DNA of 64,000 bases from an uncultured Lachnospiraceae bacterium (GTDB taxonomy: Bacteria > Bacillota > Clostridia > Lachnospirales > Lachnospiraceae). Below the pieces are notes generated by a model, which was given only the letters and a program-made list of their open reading frames with translations, was not told where the DNA came from and did no database searches. A program made the position numbers and the translations under genes. This document shows positions 37,087 to 46,832 of this stretch, in pieces (position 1 is the first letter of the stretch; each line of letters starts with the position of its first letter). Location: the NCBI GenBank assembly GCA_900546325.1, contig URCR01000010.1, forward strand, positions 1 through 64,000, read 5' to 3'.

Positions 37087-38229
37087 ATGAAGAATTTAGT
37101 ATTGAGCAGCCACAGTCAGAATCATACAACATTGGTCGACAACCATTTTATCGACTGTCATATGGTAAAAGCAAACGGAGAGTTTGTGAAAGTTTATCTG
37201 TTCCTGCTCAGACACCTGAACGCTTCTCCTTCCGTCCTTACGATTTCTGCCATTGCAGATTCTCTGGACAACACGGAGAAGGACATTTTGCGCGCACTGA
37301 ATTACTGGGAGAAGGAGGGACTCCTTTCCCTTCAGTGCGATGAGAGCGATCATTCTCTCTGCGGAATTGCATTCTGTCCAGTTCCTCCATGTGAAGGGGG
37401 CGGGCGCTCTTGTGCCGCTTTGTCTTATGAGGATACTGCAAGATCTCGTGGAGTGTCCTGCGAAGGGAATGGATATTCCACTGAATCACAGACTCCTGTG
37501 ACCAGTCAGATGACGGATCCGGCTTCAGTCGCAGAGCCCGTCTCTGATTCACGCGGGACAGCCCCGACTTCCATCAAAGCTTTCCGCGACCGCAAGGAGT
37601 TTCAGCAGCTTTTGTTTGTTGCAGAACAGTATATCGGAAGGCCTCTGACCAGGACGGATATCGATACGATCTCTTATTTCTTTGATCAGCTTCATTTTTC
37701 TGCTGATCTGATCGAATATTTGATCGAATACTGTGTGGAGAATCAGCATACGAGTATGCATTACATTAAGAAAGTGGCTCTCGCATGGGCAGATGCTCAT
37801 GTGACTACGGTTGAGGAAGCACGGGCAACTTCCAGTATTTACAATAAGAATTGTTACACCGTACTCAATGCCTTCGGCATTCGCGGGCGCGGTCCTGCCG
37901 CCTCTGAGATCGCTTATATTAAAAAATGGACCGAGCAGTATGGGTTTACTTTAGATATTATTAAGGAAGCCTGCGACCGGACAATGAGCAGCATTCATCA
38001 GCCAAGTTTTGATTATACCGATAAGATTTTGTCCAAGTGGCTGACACAGCATGTCCGTGTTCTCTCGGATATCGAGCGCATTGACACTGCCTTCCGACAG
38101 GAGAAGGAGAATAAGCGCAGAGCTGCAGTGCCAAAGCCTGCGGCCAATATCAAGACGAAATTTAACAACTTTAACGGCCGTTCCTATGACATTGATTCTC
38201 TGGAAGAGCGCCTGTTAAAGACCAGATAA
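37087..38229 (+). CDS. DnaD domain protein (replication initiation)
   Basis: 380 residues. The N-terminal winged-helix-like part (about 30-90) is followed by a low-complexity linker, then the DnaB_2/DnaD-type domain (about 160-230, FFDQLHFSADLIEYLIEYCV and KKVALAWADAH) and a second copy (about 265-320, KKWTEQYGFTLDIIKEACD with ILSKWLTQH). Such proteins act in helicase loading at origins in Firmicutes. The gene lies 17 bases before the ATPase loader gene and just after the DnaA-box array. Confidence 0.9.
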   Translation: MKNLVLSSHSQNHTTLVDNHFIDCHMVKANGEFVKVYLFLLRHLNASPSVLTISAIADSLDNTEKDILRALNYWEKEGLLSLQCDESDHSLCGIAFCPVPPCEGGGRSCAALSYEDTARSRGVSCEGNGYSTESQTPVTSQMTDPASVAEPVSDSRGTAPTSIKAFRDRKEFQQLLFVAEQYIGRPLTRTDIDTISYFFDQLHFSADLIEYLIEYCVENQHTSMHYIKKVALAWADAHVTTVEEARATSSIYNKNCYTVLNAFGIRGRGPAASEIAYIKKWTEQYGFTLDIIKEACDRTMSSIHQPSFDYTDKILSKWLTQHVRVLSDIERIDTAFRQEKENKRRAAVPKPAANIKTKFNNFNGRSYDIDSLEERLLKTR

Positions 38230-38245
38230 CAAAGGAGCAGAAGTT

Positions 38246-39268
38246 ATGGCATTAAAGAATTCCCAATATGACACGATCATGCGGGAGTATGAGCAGAAGC
38301 AACTGCATAGTCAGGACGTATTAAACGCACACTATCAGAGAGTGTATGACTGCATCCCCGAGATCCGTGATCTTGATAATGCGATCTCCCATCTCTCTGT
38401 CCAAAAAGCGCGAAATCTTCTGGAAGGAGACGAGACTGCTCTATCCTCTCTGAAAGAAGAGATTTCTCTGCTTCGCCGGAAGAAGTCTGCCCTCCTGTCC
38501 TCCCATGGATTCCCGGAGGATTATCTGGAACCTTCTTATGAATGTGCAGACTGCAAAGATACCGGATATATCGGCAGTCAGAAATGTCACTGCTTTAAAA
38601 AAGCGACGATCGACCTTTTATATACACAGTCCAATCTGAAAGAAATCCTTGCAAGAGAGAATTTTAATACGTTTTCCCTTGCCTATTATTCTGAGAATCA
38701 CATAGATCCAAAGACCGGCCGCTCTTCTCTTTCGATCATGAGAGATGCACTGGCAGTCAGCAAAGAATTTGTCCGTACATTCGGACAGGATTTCCGCAAT
38801 CTGTTTCTGTATGGAGATACCGGCGTGGGGAAGACTTTCCTCTCAAACTGTATCGCAAAGGAACTGATCGACAGCGCTTATTCCGTTATCTACTTTACAG
38901 CCTTTGAATTATTTGATATATTTGCTAAGAGCCGGTTTGACAAAGATACACTTGCAGATACAATGTATGGCTATATTTTTGATTGTGACCTGCTCATTAT
39001 CGACGATCTGGGAACAGAACTGACCAATTCTTTTATCGCTTCCCAGTTGTTTTTGTGTCTAAATGAACGTCTTTTAAAAAAGCGCTCTACGATCATATCG
39101 ACAAACTTGTCTTTGGAATCAATTGTTGAGATTTATTCTGAGAGAATTTTTTCAAGAATCACGAGCAACTATACTATGTTAAGACTAACCGGAGATGACA
39201 TACGAATCAAAAAGAAACTTATGAATATGGAGGAACAAACATGTTACATCGAGAAGAACGAAATTTAG
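38246..39268 (+). CDS. DnaC/DnaI-like helicase loader ATPase
   Basis: A 340-residue AAA+ protein likely to load the replicative helicase. The N-terminal half is helical with a possible zinc motif CADCKDTGYIGSQKCHC (about 97-113), as in DnaI. Walker A is GDTGVGKT (about 190-197), and Walker B is LLIIDDLGTE. AAAGGAG precedes the ATG. It follows the DnaD protein, the usual partner, and overlaps the next gene by 28 bases. Confidence 0.93.
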   Translation: MALKNSQYDTIMREYEQKQLHSQDVLNAHYQRVYDCIPEIRDLDNAISHLSVQKARNLLEGDETALSSLKEEISLLRRKKSALLSSHGFPEDYLEPSYECADCKDTGYIGSQKCHCFKKATIDLLYTQSNLKEILARENFNTFSLAYYSENHIDPKTGRSSLSIMRDALAVSKEFVRTFGQDFRNLFLYGDTGVGKTFLSNCIAKELIDSAYSVIYFTAFELFDIFAKSRFDKDTLADTMYGYIFDCDLLIIDDLGTELTNSFIASQLFLCLNERLLKKRSTIISTNLSLESIVEIYSERIFSRITSNYTMLRLTGDDIRIKKKLMNMEEQTCYIEKNEI

Positions 39269-40425
39269 AAAACATCCCTGTGGGATCACTTGGAATCATC
39301 GCAGTAGACGGATGTCAGGAGCTTGGAAACAAGGTAAATGACTACCTTGTAAAATGGCGTAAGGAAAGCTCCCATGAACACAAAAATGACGTAGTGTTCA
39401 CAGGCTATGAGAAAGATAACTACTTAATCGACGCCAAAGTACCTCGTTTTGGTTCCGGAGAAGCAAAAGGAGTCATCAATGAGTCCGTGCGCGGTAAAGA
39501 TTTATATCTGATGGTAGATGTCTGCAACTACAGCCTGACTTATTCTTTAAGCGGCCATGTAAATCACATGTCACCAGACGATCATTTCCAGAACCTGAAG
39601 CGTGTCATCGCTGCTGTCGGAGGAAAGGCGCGCAGATTAAATGTCATTATGCCATTCTTATACGAAAGCCGTCAGCACAAGAGAAGTTCCCGTGAATCCT
39701 TAGACTGTGCACTTGCCCTTCAGGAACTTGTAAGCATGGGTGTTGACAACATCATCACTTTCGATGCCCATGATCCTCGTGTACAGAATGCGATTCCGCT
39801 CAGCGGATTTGAGACAGTACGTCCGACTTACCAGTTTATCAAAGGACTTCTCCGCACTGTACCGGACCTGATCATTGACAGCGATCACATGATGGCGATC
39901 AGCCCGGACGAAGGTGGTACAAGCCGTGCCGTATATCTTGCCAATGTACTCGGTCTTGATATGGGTATGTTCTACAAACGCCGTGACTACACACAGATCG
40001 TAGACGGACGTAACCCGATCGTTGCACATGAATTCCTCGGTTCTTCTGTGGAAGGAAAGGATGTGATCATTATCGATGATATGATTTCTTCCGGTGACAG
40101 CATCATCGACGTTGCGACGGAATTAAAGAGAAGAAAAGCAAAGAGAATCTTCGCTGCCGCTACTTTCGGTCTGTTTACAAACGGTCTTGACAAATTTGAC
40201 AAGGCTTACGAGGAAGGTATCATCCACGGAATCCTGACAACAAACCTGATCTACCAGACACCGGAATTGCTGAGCAGACCTTACTACATCAACTGTGATC
40301 TCAGCAAATACATCGCTCTTCTGATCGATACTCTGAATCACGATGGTTCTATCAGCAGCATCCTCAGCCCGAACGAGCGTATCCAGCATGTTGTTCAGAA
40401 ATACAAAAACGGAGAACCGATTTAA
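39241..40425 (+). CDS. prs: Ribose-phosphate pyrophosphokinase (PRPP synthetase)
   Basis: Makes PRPP from ribose-5-P and ATP for nucleotide and amino acid synthesis. At 394 residues it is longer than the usual 310-320 because of an N-terminal extension and internal inserts seen in clostridial forms. Visible motifs are the family block MPFLYESRQHKRSSRESL (about 139-156), SPDEGGTSRAVYLAN, and the PRPP-binding loop VIIIDDMISSGDSI. GGAGG before ATG 39241 lies inside the ATPase gene, so the two are coupled. Confidence 0.94.
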   Translation: MLHREERNLENIPVGSLGIIAVDGCQELGNKVNDYLVKWRKESSHEHKNDVVFTGYEKDNYLIDAKVPRFGSGEAKGVINESVRGKDLYLMVDVCNYSLTYSLSGHVNHMSPDDHFQNLKRVIAAVGGKARRLNVIMPFLYESRQHKRSSRESLDCALALQELVSMGVDNIITFDAHDPRVQNAIPLSGFETVRPTYQFIKGLLRTVPDLIIDSDHMMAISPDEGGTSRAVYLANVLGLDMGMFYKRRDYTQIVDGRNPIVAHEFLGSSVEGKDVIIIDDMISSGDSIIDVATELKRRKAKRIFAAATFGLFTNGLDKFDKAYEEGIIHGILTTNLIYQTPELLSRPYYINCDLSKYIALLIDTLNHDGSISSILSPNERIQHVVQKYKNGEPI

Positions 40426-40464
40426 GAATCGGATCTGAGTTTCTGAAAGCATTTCTTATTTAAT

Positions 40465-40526
40465 AAAAAAGAACCCGAACAGAATGTCTGTATTGATATC
40501 ATATACAACTTCTGTCCGGGTTCTTC
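40465..40526. terminator. Bidirectional terminator between prs and yhaN-like gene
   Basis: AAGAACCCGAACAGAA and TTCTGTCCGGGTTCTT pair (16 bases, one mismatch) with A-run before and T-run after, serving both converging transcripts. Confidence 0.88.
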
Positions 40527-40529
40527 TTT

Positions 40530-42209
40530 TTACTTAGATCCACTCCTGTGATAGGGAATCCCAAGTTTTTTCAGTATCTCCATCTCCCTTTTCTGGCAGG
40601 TAAATAAAATAATCTGCCGTCTGTTCTCTGCCAGCCAACGCAATGTATTTTCCAGTCTTATATCATCATAGTATGCAAATGTTTCATCAAGGATCACCGG
40701 GAGTTCTTCCTCGTACATCAGCTCTGCCGATGCCATACGCAGCGCAAAATAAATCTGCTCCATCGTTCCTCTGCTGACCTGCTCCACTGAAATTTTCTTT
40801 GCCCCCTCCAGTAAGTAGATCTTTGTATTTTCATCAATAAAAATACGCTCATATTTTCCATTTGTAACGGCACACAATATAGCAGAAGCTGTCTCATTCA
40901 GACTCGTTCCAAACTCTTTCCGCACATCTGCAGAAAGCATCCGGATCGTCTCCTGGGCAAGGTGGATCGCTCTCGCTTTTCCATCCAGGGCAGCATATTC
41001 CTCACCGACCTCCATCAGTTCTTCCCCCTCCTCACAGAGGTTTTCATACTGCATCTGCTTCTCGGCGATCTCCTCCCGGAGCAATTCTCTTCTGACACGC
41101 ATTCTTCTTAGTGCTTCTCTCTGATTCTCCAGCTTTTCGCAGACAATCTGACCGCTTTTACGATCAGCCTTCTCTTCCTGCCATTCATGCACTTCCATCG
41201 GTTCGTCTTCTTCTGGATTTTGCCGGATCTCCTCTGCCGCCTGACAGAATCTCCGGACAAAACGCCACAAAAATACGATCTCCAGGATGACTGCTCCCGC
41301 CAGCAGAAGCCACTTCCAACTTCCTTTTAAAAACAAAGCTGTGATCAGAAGCACTGTTGCAACAAAAACCGGAAGCAATCTTATTTTCGACTCATTCCAT
41401 GCATGTTTCCAGATTTGCGGCTCCCCTCTCTGTCCGGCTCCTTCTCGCTCTTTTTCTTCTGCCCGAGTCTCTTTCGTCATGATCCTCCCGGCTTCTTTTC
41501 TGAGCATTTCTTCCGCAAGCTTTCCCTGCTCGATCTTCTTTTCAAGCTGTCTTTCTTCTTCCTGCCACCGCTCAATCTCTTCCCCGATATATGCCGCCTG
41601 CTGTTCAACCTTCTCGCGCTTTTCCTGCTTCTTTTGGCGGATCTCTTTCTGACGGTTCTCCACCGTCTTTCGGCGGTCCTTTAAAATTGCAAGCGCCCGT
41701 TCTACATCCATCTCACTGTTGCCGGAACTGTAATAATTCGCTGCATAGTTCCGCAGTTCCGCGCCAAGCTCTGCGCTCGTCTCCGCTTTTGTCTGACCGA
41801 TTGAAATCGTATTGTCAAAAGCAACCTCCGACATTCCGTCTAAAAGCATGTCCATATCTCCCTGCTCTACCGACAAGATCTCTCCATCAGTCTGGCATAC
41901 AAGATCTGCCTGCTTTCCGTAACGGTCAAACCTGCGGCTGATCACAAACCTTCTTCCTCCGGACTCAAATGTCATCTCCCCCGCATAGTAAGATGGCTGG
42001 TCCCACGGCTCATATTTGGTAAACAGATCATTTTTTGCCGCCCTTCCACGCCCTTTTGTCAGCCCAAACAGCATACTTCTGATAAAAGCATGCAGCGTAC
42101 TTTTTCCAAATTCATTTTCTCCGTAAAAAACGTGGAATCCTTCTTCCAATTCTATTTTCGTATCTGAAAATTTTCCAAAACTCTTCAGATATAATTCCCT
42201 GATGATCAC
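40530..42209 (-). CDS. YhaN/SbcC-like AAA ATPase
   Basis: 559 residues of an SMC/Rad50-like ATPase. The N-terminal half-site has Walker A GENEFGKST (about 30-38) and FGLTKGRGR. Long coiled coils (about 175-255, 340-400, Glu/Lys/Arg-rich) flank two hydrophobic helices near 275-315. The C-terminal half has the signature VSRGTMEQIYFALRMA and Walker B PVILDETFAYYDD. B. subtilis YhaN has the same plan and pairs with the YhaO exonuclease, encoded just upstream here. Start GTG 42209 shares one base with the yhaO stop. Confidence 0.88.
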   Translation of the reverse strand: MIIRELYLKSFGKFSDTKIELEEGFHVFYGENEFGKSTLHAFIRSMLFGLTKGRGRAAKNDLFTKYEPWDQPSYYAGEMTFESGGRRFVISRRFDRYGKQADLVCQTDGEILSVEQGDMDMLLDGMSEVAFDNTISIGQTKAETSAELGAELRNYAANYYSSGNSEMDVERALAILKDRRKTVENRQKEIRQKKQEKREKVEQQAAYIGEEIERWQEEERQLEKKIEQGKLAEEMLRKEAGRIMTKETRAEEKEREGAGQRGEPQIWKHAWNESKIRLLPVFVATVLLITALFLKGSWKWLLLAGAVILEIVFLWRFVRRFCQAAEEIRQNPEEDEPMEVHEWQEEKADRKSGQIVCEKLENQREALRRMRVRRELLREEIAEKQMQYENLCEEGEELMEVGEEYAALDGKARAIHLAQETIRMLSADVRKEFGTSLNETASAILCAVTNGKYERIFIDENTKIYLLEGAKKISVEQVSRGTMEQIYFALRMASAELMYEEELPVILDETFAYYDDIRLENTLRWLAENRRQIILFTCQKREMEILKKLGIPYHRSGSK

Positions 42210-43270
42210 TAGCTTCTCTCCTCCATCGCCGCAAGAATCGCACTGACTCCTTCACACATTGCCTGGTATTCCATACTCTCCGGCTCACTTCCCGCAAAAT
42301 GTCCGATCAGCCTTCCAAGCAGGTTGTCCTTATTTTTGTCACAGAGCTGTTCATAGTCATATGCCGGAACCGTACGGTCAAGAATTTCCACAAGATTTCC
42401 ATGCGTGTCAAGATCTTCCATGTCATAAACGATCTCCGGATCCCTCTGCCCTTCCAGAATGATTTTATATAAATTTTCCGTACCATGTGCTTCAATCTCC
42501 TCACGGATCTTCGTCCGGAGCGCTCCGTGCGTCATCCCCACATCTACGTTCAGATCCAAATGCACATACTGTCTTTTCGCAAATGGAACAAAACGGATCT
42601 GTGTTCCTTTCTCTGTGATCTCTCCGAGAAGAAACCCATGTCTCCCCGTTTCATTTTGATCCAGCGGCTCAAGAGAACCCGAAAACGCTGCATAGTCTTT
42701 CAGCACCATCTGTGGTTTGTGAATATGCCCCAGCGCGACATAGTCGTAGCCAAGCGCTTTTAACTTTGCCTTTTTGATCGGGATATGCGTCTCATCCCCT
42801 CCGTGAGTCAGAAGGATTTCATATTTCCTCTCCCGCGGGGCATATGCCTCATCATACCGCGCCTCTCTGATTTCCCGCCTGTCATAACTGAATCCATATA
42901 CTGCAAGATCCAGCTCCTCGATCACGGCTCTGTGCAATGTATTTTCAAACAGCGGATAGACATTTTCACTCCATGCCAGCTGTAGATAACGTGAATCCTT
43001 TCGTATATAGTCATGATTTCCTGCGATCAGGACAACCTTTGTCCGGGACAGTTTCCCAAAATGATAATTGACCTCTTTGAGTTCTCTCAGCAGAGGCTGT
43101 CTGTGAAATAAATCCCCCGCGATCAGCAGCAGGTCGATCTGTTTCTCCTCGCAGATATCGATGACTCGATAAAAGCTGTCCCAGATTTCCCTCTCCCGCT
43201 GCCCGCCGTCACGCCTTCCCGCCTCCGGCGCCGCTCCGAGGTGGACATCTGCTATCTGTATAAAATTCAT
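42209..43270 (-). CDS. YhaO/SbcD-like DNA repair exonuclease (metallophosphoesterase)
   Basis: A 353-residue calcineurin-like nuclease of the SbcD/Mre11 group. Metal-binding motifs are in order: ADVHLGA (near residue 7), LLIAGDLFHRQ (about 49-59), LIAGNHDYIRKDS, HGGDETH and LGHIHKPQ. It is likely to work with the ATPase it overlaps, trimming DNA ends in repair. It follows the sensor kinase gene by 3 bases in the same direction. Confidence 0.92.
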   Translation of the reverse strand: MNFIQIADVHLGAAPEAGRRDGGQREREIWDSFYRVIDICEEKQIDLLLIAGDLFHRQPLLRELKEVNYHFGKLSRTKVVLIAGNHDYIRKDSRYLQLAWSENVYPLFENTLHRAVIEELDLAVYGFSYDRREIREARYDEAYAPRERKYEILLTHGGDETHIPIKKAKLKALGYDYVALGHIHKPQMVLKDYAAFSGSLEPLDQNETGRHGFLLGEITEKGTQIRFVPFAKRQYVHLDLNVDVGMTHGALRTKIREEIEAHGTENLYKIILEGQRDPEIVYDMEDLDTHGNLVEILDRTVPAYDYEQLCDKNKDNLLGRLIGHFAGSEPESMEYQAMCEGVSAILAAMEERS

Positions 43271-43273
43271 AAG

Positions 43274-44410
43274 TTATTCTCCTTCATTCATCGCCGGGAG
43301 TGTCACGATAAAGCGGGTTTCCCACTCATCACTCTCCGCACGGATCGTTCCGTGGTGCAGTTCAACGATTTCTTTTGCAATGGCAAGTCCAAGTCCTGCC
43401 CCGCCTGTCTTGCTGGAACGAGAACCGTCCACCCGGTAAAATTTCTCAAAAATTGCGCTCAGCTCCTCTTCCGGAATCGGCTCTCCTTCGTTCGCCACGA
43501 CAATCTCGATCTCTCCATGCCGCTCCTTTGCCTGAATCCGTATGGCAGTTCCTTTGTCACAGTACGCGATCGCATTGCGCAGAAGATTATCAAACACCCG
43601 CGCAAGCTTGTCCGCATCTCCGTAAATCATCAGTGTGTCATCGATCTGCACGTCACATTTTAAATTCTTTTCCTTCAAAACTGCATACAATTCATCCGCA
43701 ATCTGTTCAAGCATCATTGATAAATCCAGATCCCCCGGCTCCAGAACAATGTCCTGCAGATTGAACTTTGTGATCTCAAAAAATTCATTGATCAGTTCTC
43801 CCAGGCGGATTGCCTTTTCCAGCGAAATATGCGTATATTTCCTCCGCTCCTCCTCCGGCATATCCGGTTTTGTCTCAAGAATACTCAAGTATGCCAAAAT
43901 GGAGGTCAGAGGCGTCTTCAAATCATGTGCCAGAAAAACGACCAGATCATTTTTCTTCTTCTCGCTCTCAATTGCCTCCAGTTCCTGCCTGCGAATGGTC
44001 ATCTTGATCTCATTCAGACTATCCTCAAGCGGGCGCAGCGCAGGCTTAAACCGCACGGGTTCGTTGAAATCCGATAAAATATTTTCAATCCCCTGATTAA
44101 TCTCCTTCAAATACTGCGTGATTCTGCTCAGCACGAAGTAGAAGAAGAAGAAAAACAGCAAAAGGAAGCCCGCACCCATAAAATAGATTTTATTATTTCC
44201 GATCAATTTCCAGTAGAGATCGATCGCCTGCTGCTCCGGCATATGAAACCACATAAAGAAATGCACAAATCCATCTGCAAACTTATGGTTATAAATCCCA
44301 TCGATGACAAGATTTTTGAAAAGATAACCGACAAGCGCAGTAGACAGCACGACAAGCATCGTCTGAAGCAGAATGTTGATCTTTAACCTTGTATAATTCT
44401 TACTCTTCAA
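43274..44410 (-). CDS. Sensor histidine kinase (VanS-like)
   Basis: 378 residues: TM1 at about 11-34, an extracytoplasmic loop of about 40 residues, TM2 at about 74-95, HAMP-like linker, His162 in LAHDLKTPLTS, N-box LLRNAIAYCDKG, and ATP-lid motifs GGAGLGLAIAKE. The sensing loop is short, as in VanS of acquired glycopeptide operons, but no vanH/A/X genes are nearby, so resistance should not be inferred. Start TTG 44410 overlaps the regulator gene by 11 bases and has AGGATAT before it. Confidence 0.92.
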   Translation of the reverse strand: MKSKNYTRLKINILLQTMLVVLSTALVGYLFKNLVIDGIYNHKFADGFVHFFMWFHMPEQQAIDLYWKLIGNNKIYFMGAGFLLLFFFFFYFVLSRITQYLKEINQGIENILSDFNEPVRFKPALRPLEDSLNEIKMTIRRQELEAIESEKKKNDLVVFLAHDLKTPLTSILAYLSILETKPDMPEEERRKYTHISLEKAIRLGELINEFFEITKFNLQDIVLEPGDLDLSMMLEQIADELYAVLKEKNLKCDVQIDDTLMIYGDADKLARVFDNLLRNAIAYCDKGTAIRIQAKERHGEIEIVVANEGEPIPEEELSAIFEKFYRVDGSRSSKTGGAGLGLAIAKEIVELHHGTIRAESDEWETRFIVTLPAMNEGE

Positions 44411-45092
44411 CTTTATATCCTACTCCCCAGACTGTCTTGATAAAATCACTCTTTCCGGTCGGACCGCTCATCTTCTCACGCAGATGCCGGATATGTACCA
44501 TGACCGTATTGTTGCTGTTTTTGTAATATTTCTCTTTCCATACACTTTCAAACAGCTCTTCCGAGCTGATGACCTTGCCCCGGTTCTCACACAGCATCCA
44601 CAAAAGGTCAAATTCAATCGGCGTCAGCGTCAGCTGCTTCTCATTATAGACACACTCATGGGATTCCCTGTTTAGCTGAAGCCCTGCAAAATCGATAATG
44701 TCTCCACTGTCGATCCTTGTCCCTTCATTATACTGTGTATATCTCCGAAGCTGTGCCTTCACCCTCGCGATCAGTTCCAGTGGATTAAACGGCTTCAGAA
44801 TATAATCATCTGCACCAAGTGTCAGCCCGGTGATCTTATCAATATATTCCGTCTTTGCGGTAAGCATAATCACCGGGAAGGTATATTTCTCCCGAATCTT
44901 CTTTAAAATCTCAAATCCATCGATCCCCGGAAGCATGACGTCAAGAATCGCAAGATCGATCTTCGTCGTCTTCATACACTCCAATGCCTCCTCGCCGGTA
45001 TAAAACGGATACACGGTATACTGGTCGCTCTGCAAATAGAGCGCGATGACATCCGCAATCTCCTTCTCATCATCTACAACTAAAATATTCAT
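44400..45092 (-). CDS. OmpR/PhoB-type response regulator (VanR-like)
   Basis: 230 residues: receiver with acidic pocket VVDDEKE, phospho-acceptor Asp51 in LAILDVMLPG, Thr in MLTAKTEY and Lys in DYILKPFNP, then a winged-helix DNA-binding domain (about 130-228, SNNTVMVHIRHLREKM). It resembles VanR-type regulators strongly, but no van genes are present in the window. Partner of the sensor kinase encoded next. Confidence 0.94.
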   Translation of the reverse strand: MNILVVDDEKEIADVIALYLQSDQYTVYPFYTGEEALECMKTTKIDLAILDVMLPGIDGFEILKKIREKYTFPVIMLTAKTEYIDKITGLTLGADDYILKPFNPLELIARVKAQLRRYTQYNEGTRIDSGDIIDFAGLQLNRESHECVYNEKQLTLTPIEFDLLWMLCENRGKVISSEELFESVWKEKYYKNSNNTVMVHIRHLREKMSGPTGKSDFIKTVWGVGYKVEE

Positions 45093-45112
45093 AGTTCCTC
45101 CTCAATTCCCCT

Positions 45113-45159
45113 TAAAATTTTAAAACGGCGAGGCAAAGTATACAAATACCCGCCCCGCC
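45113..45159 (-). terminator. Terminator after asnS
   Basis: On the minus strand GGCGGGGC pairs with GCCTCGCC (with one G-T pair), followed by GTTTTAAAATTTT. A rather weak T-run, but well placed after the asnS stop. Confidence 0.65.
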
Positions 45160-45176
45160 TTGGTTTCTTTCATTCT

Positions 45177-46568
45177 TTACAGTTCACAGTTATTCACAGT
45201 TCTTGGGAACGGAATGACATCTCTGATATTTGACATACCAGTCAGATACATAACGCATCTTTCAAATCCAAGTCCGAATCCCGCATGTCTTGTGGAGCCG
45301 TATTTTCTCAGATCCAGATAGAACTGATACTCTTCCGGATCCAGATTCATCTCCTGCATACGCTTCAGCAGCTTATCATAATCATCCTCTCTCTGGCTTC
45401 CTCCAATGAGCTCTCCGATTCCAGGAACAAGGCAGTCTACAGCTGCTACCGTCTTGTTGTCCTCGTTCATCTTCATATAGAATGCCTTGATATCCTTCGG
45501 ATAATCTGTGACAAATACCGGACGCTTGAACACTTCCTCTGTCAGATAGCGCTCATGCTCTGTCTGCAGATCAACTCCCCATGATACTTTGAAGTCAAAT
45601 TTGTCATTGTTCTTCTCTAAAATCTCGATCGCTTCTGTGTAAGTCACGCGCGCAAATTCAGAAGAAACAACATTGTGCAGACGGTCGAGAAGACCCTTGT
45701 CTACAAAAGAGTTAAAGAAGTTCATCTCCTCCGGTGCATTTTCAAGCACATAGTTGATAATATGCTTTAACATTGCCTCGGCAAGAATCATGTCATCATC
45801 CAGATCTGCAAATGCGATCTCCGGCTCTACCATCCAGAACTCTGCCGCATGACGTGTTGTGTTAGAGTTCTCTGCACGGAATGTCGGTCCAAATGTATAT
45901 ACATTGCGGAATGCCTGTGCATATGTCTCTGCATTGAGCTGTCCGCTTACGGTAAGACTCGTCTCCTTATTAAAGAAATCTTTCGTGTAGTCCACGCTTC
46001 CATCTGCATTCTTCGGAAGGTTCTCCATATCCAGTGTTGTGACACGGAACATCTCTCCTGCACCCTCACAGTCACTTCCTGTGATCAGCGGTGTATGCAC
46101 ATACACAAACCCTCTCTCCTGGAAGAACTGGTGGATTGCATATGCGATCAAAGATCTCACACGAAATACTGCCTGGAATGTATTTGTTCTCGGACGAAGG
46201 TGGGAAATCGTTCTCAGATATTCAAAGCTGTGACGCTTCTTCTGCAGCGGATAATCCGGTGCAGATGCCCCCTCTACGATTACTTCCTCTGCCTGGATCT
46301 CAAATGGCTGTTTTGCCTGAGGCGTAGCTACTAATGTTCCCTTTACAATAATGGCAGCACCTACATTCAGCTTCGAGATCTCCGCAAAATTGTCCATACT
46401 GTCGTGGTATACGACCTGAAGTGTCTCAAAAAATGAACCGTCATTGACAACGATAAACCCAAATGTCTTAGAATCACGAATACTGCGTACCCATCCGCCG
46501 ACAGTAACCTGATTATCTAAGTATGCCTCTCTGTTCTTGTAAAGTTCTCTCACAGTTACTAATTCCAT
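45177..46568 (-). CDS. asnS: Asparagine--tRNA ligase
   Basis: Charges tRNA-Asn. 463 residues: N-terminal OB-fold anticodon-binding domain (about 15-100, [20 protein letters not shown]), then the class II core with motif 2 [25 protein letters not shown] (in part, about 225-248) and motif 3 [15 protein letters not shown]. Asn-type active-site sequences distinguish it from AspRS. AGGAG precedes the ATG. Confidence 0.97.
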   Translation of the reverse strand: MELVTVRELYKNREAYLDNQVTVGGWVRSIRDSKTFGFIVVNDGSFFETLQVVYHDSMDNFAEISKLNVGAAIIVKGTLVATPQAKQPFEIQAEEVIVEGASAPDYPLQKKRHSFEYLRTISHLRPRTNTFQAVFRVRSLIAYAIHQFFQERGFVYVHTPLITGSDCEGAGEMFRVTTLDMENLPKNADGSVDYTKDFFNKETSLTVSGQLNAETYAQAFRNVYTFGPTFRAENSNTTRHAAEFWMVEPEIAFADLDDDMILAEAMLKHIINYVLENAPEEMNFFNSFVDKGLLDRLHNVVSSEFARVTYTEAIEILEKNNDKFDFKVSWGVDLQTEHERYLTEEVFKRPVFVTDYPKDIKAFYMKMNEDNKTVAAVDCLVPGIGELIGGSQREDDYDKLLKRMQEMNLDPEEYQFYLDLRKYGSTRHAGFGLGFERCVMYLTGMSNIRDVIPFPRTVNNCEL

Positions 46569-46832
46569 CTCTCACTACTCCTTTTCTTATATTTATCTAC
46601 AACCGATGCATGCACGATTTATCTTCTGCTGCTGATTTCAGATTTCACTGTGTTCCATCTTTATCATTGTGATTGAAAATAAAAGATGCAGTACACCGGA
46701 CAGATATTGCTGATTTGATATTCATTGTTACAGTATAACGCATTTTCTATGTTCTAGCAATGAAAAGTATTGATTTCCCGGTGTTTTTCTAAAGTATTGG
46801 CTTAAAGGAGCGGTGAGACAGTTTTTATCACT
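46569..46832 (-). promoter_or_regulatory. asnS promoter and leader region
   Basis: On the minus strand TTGCTA (46755-46760), 17 bases, TATACT (46732-46737) form a good promoter, leaving a leader of about 155 bases. No T-box motif (GGTGG..ACC) was found; a weak hairpin ATCTTT..AAAGAT is present. No terminator of the zinc-ribbon locus is obvious here. Confidence 0.65.

Noticed and set aside
43274..45092. Vancomycin resistance operon
   Set aside because: Only regulator and kinase are present; no vanH, D-Ala-D-Lac ligase or vanX gene lies in the window.
46569..46832. T-box leader for asnS
   Set aside because: The conserved T-box sequence and an antiterminator are missing; only a promoter and a plain leader were found.
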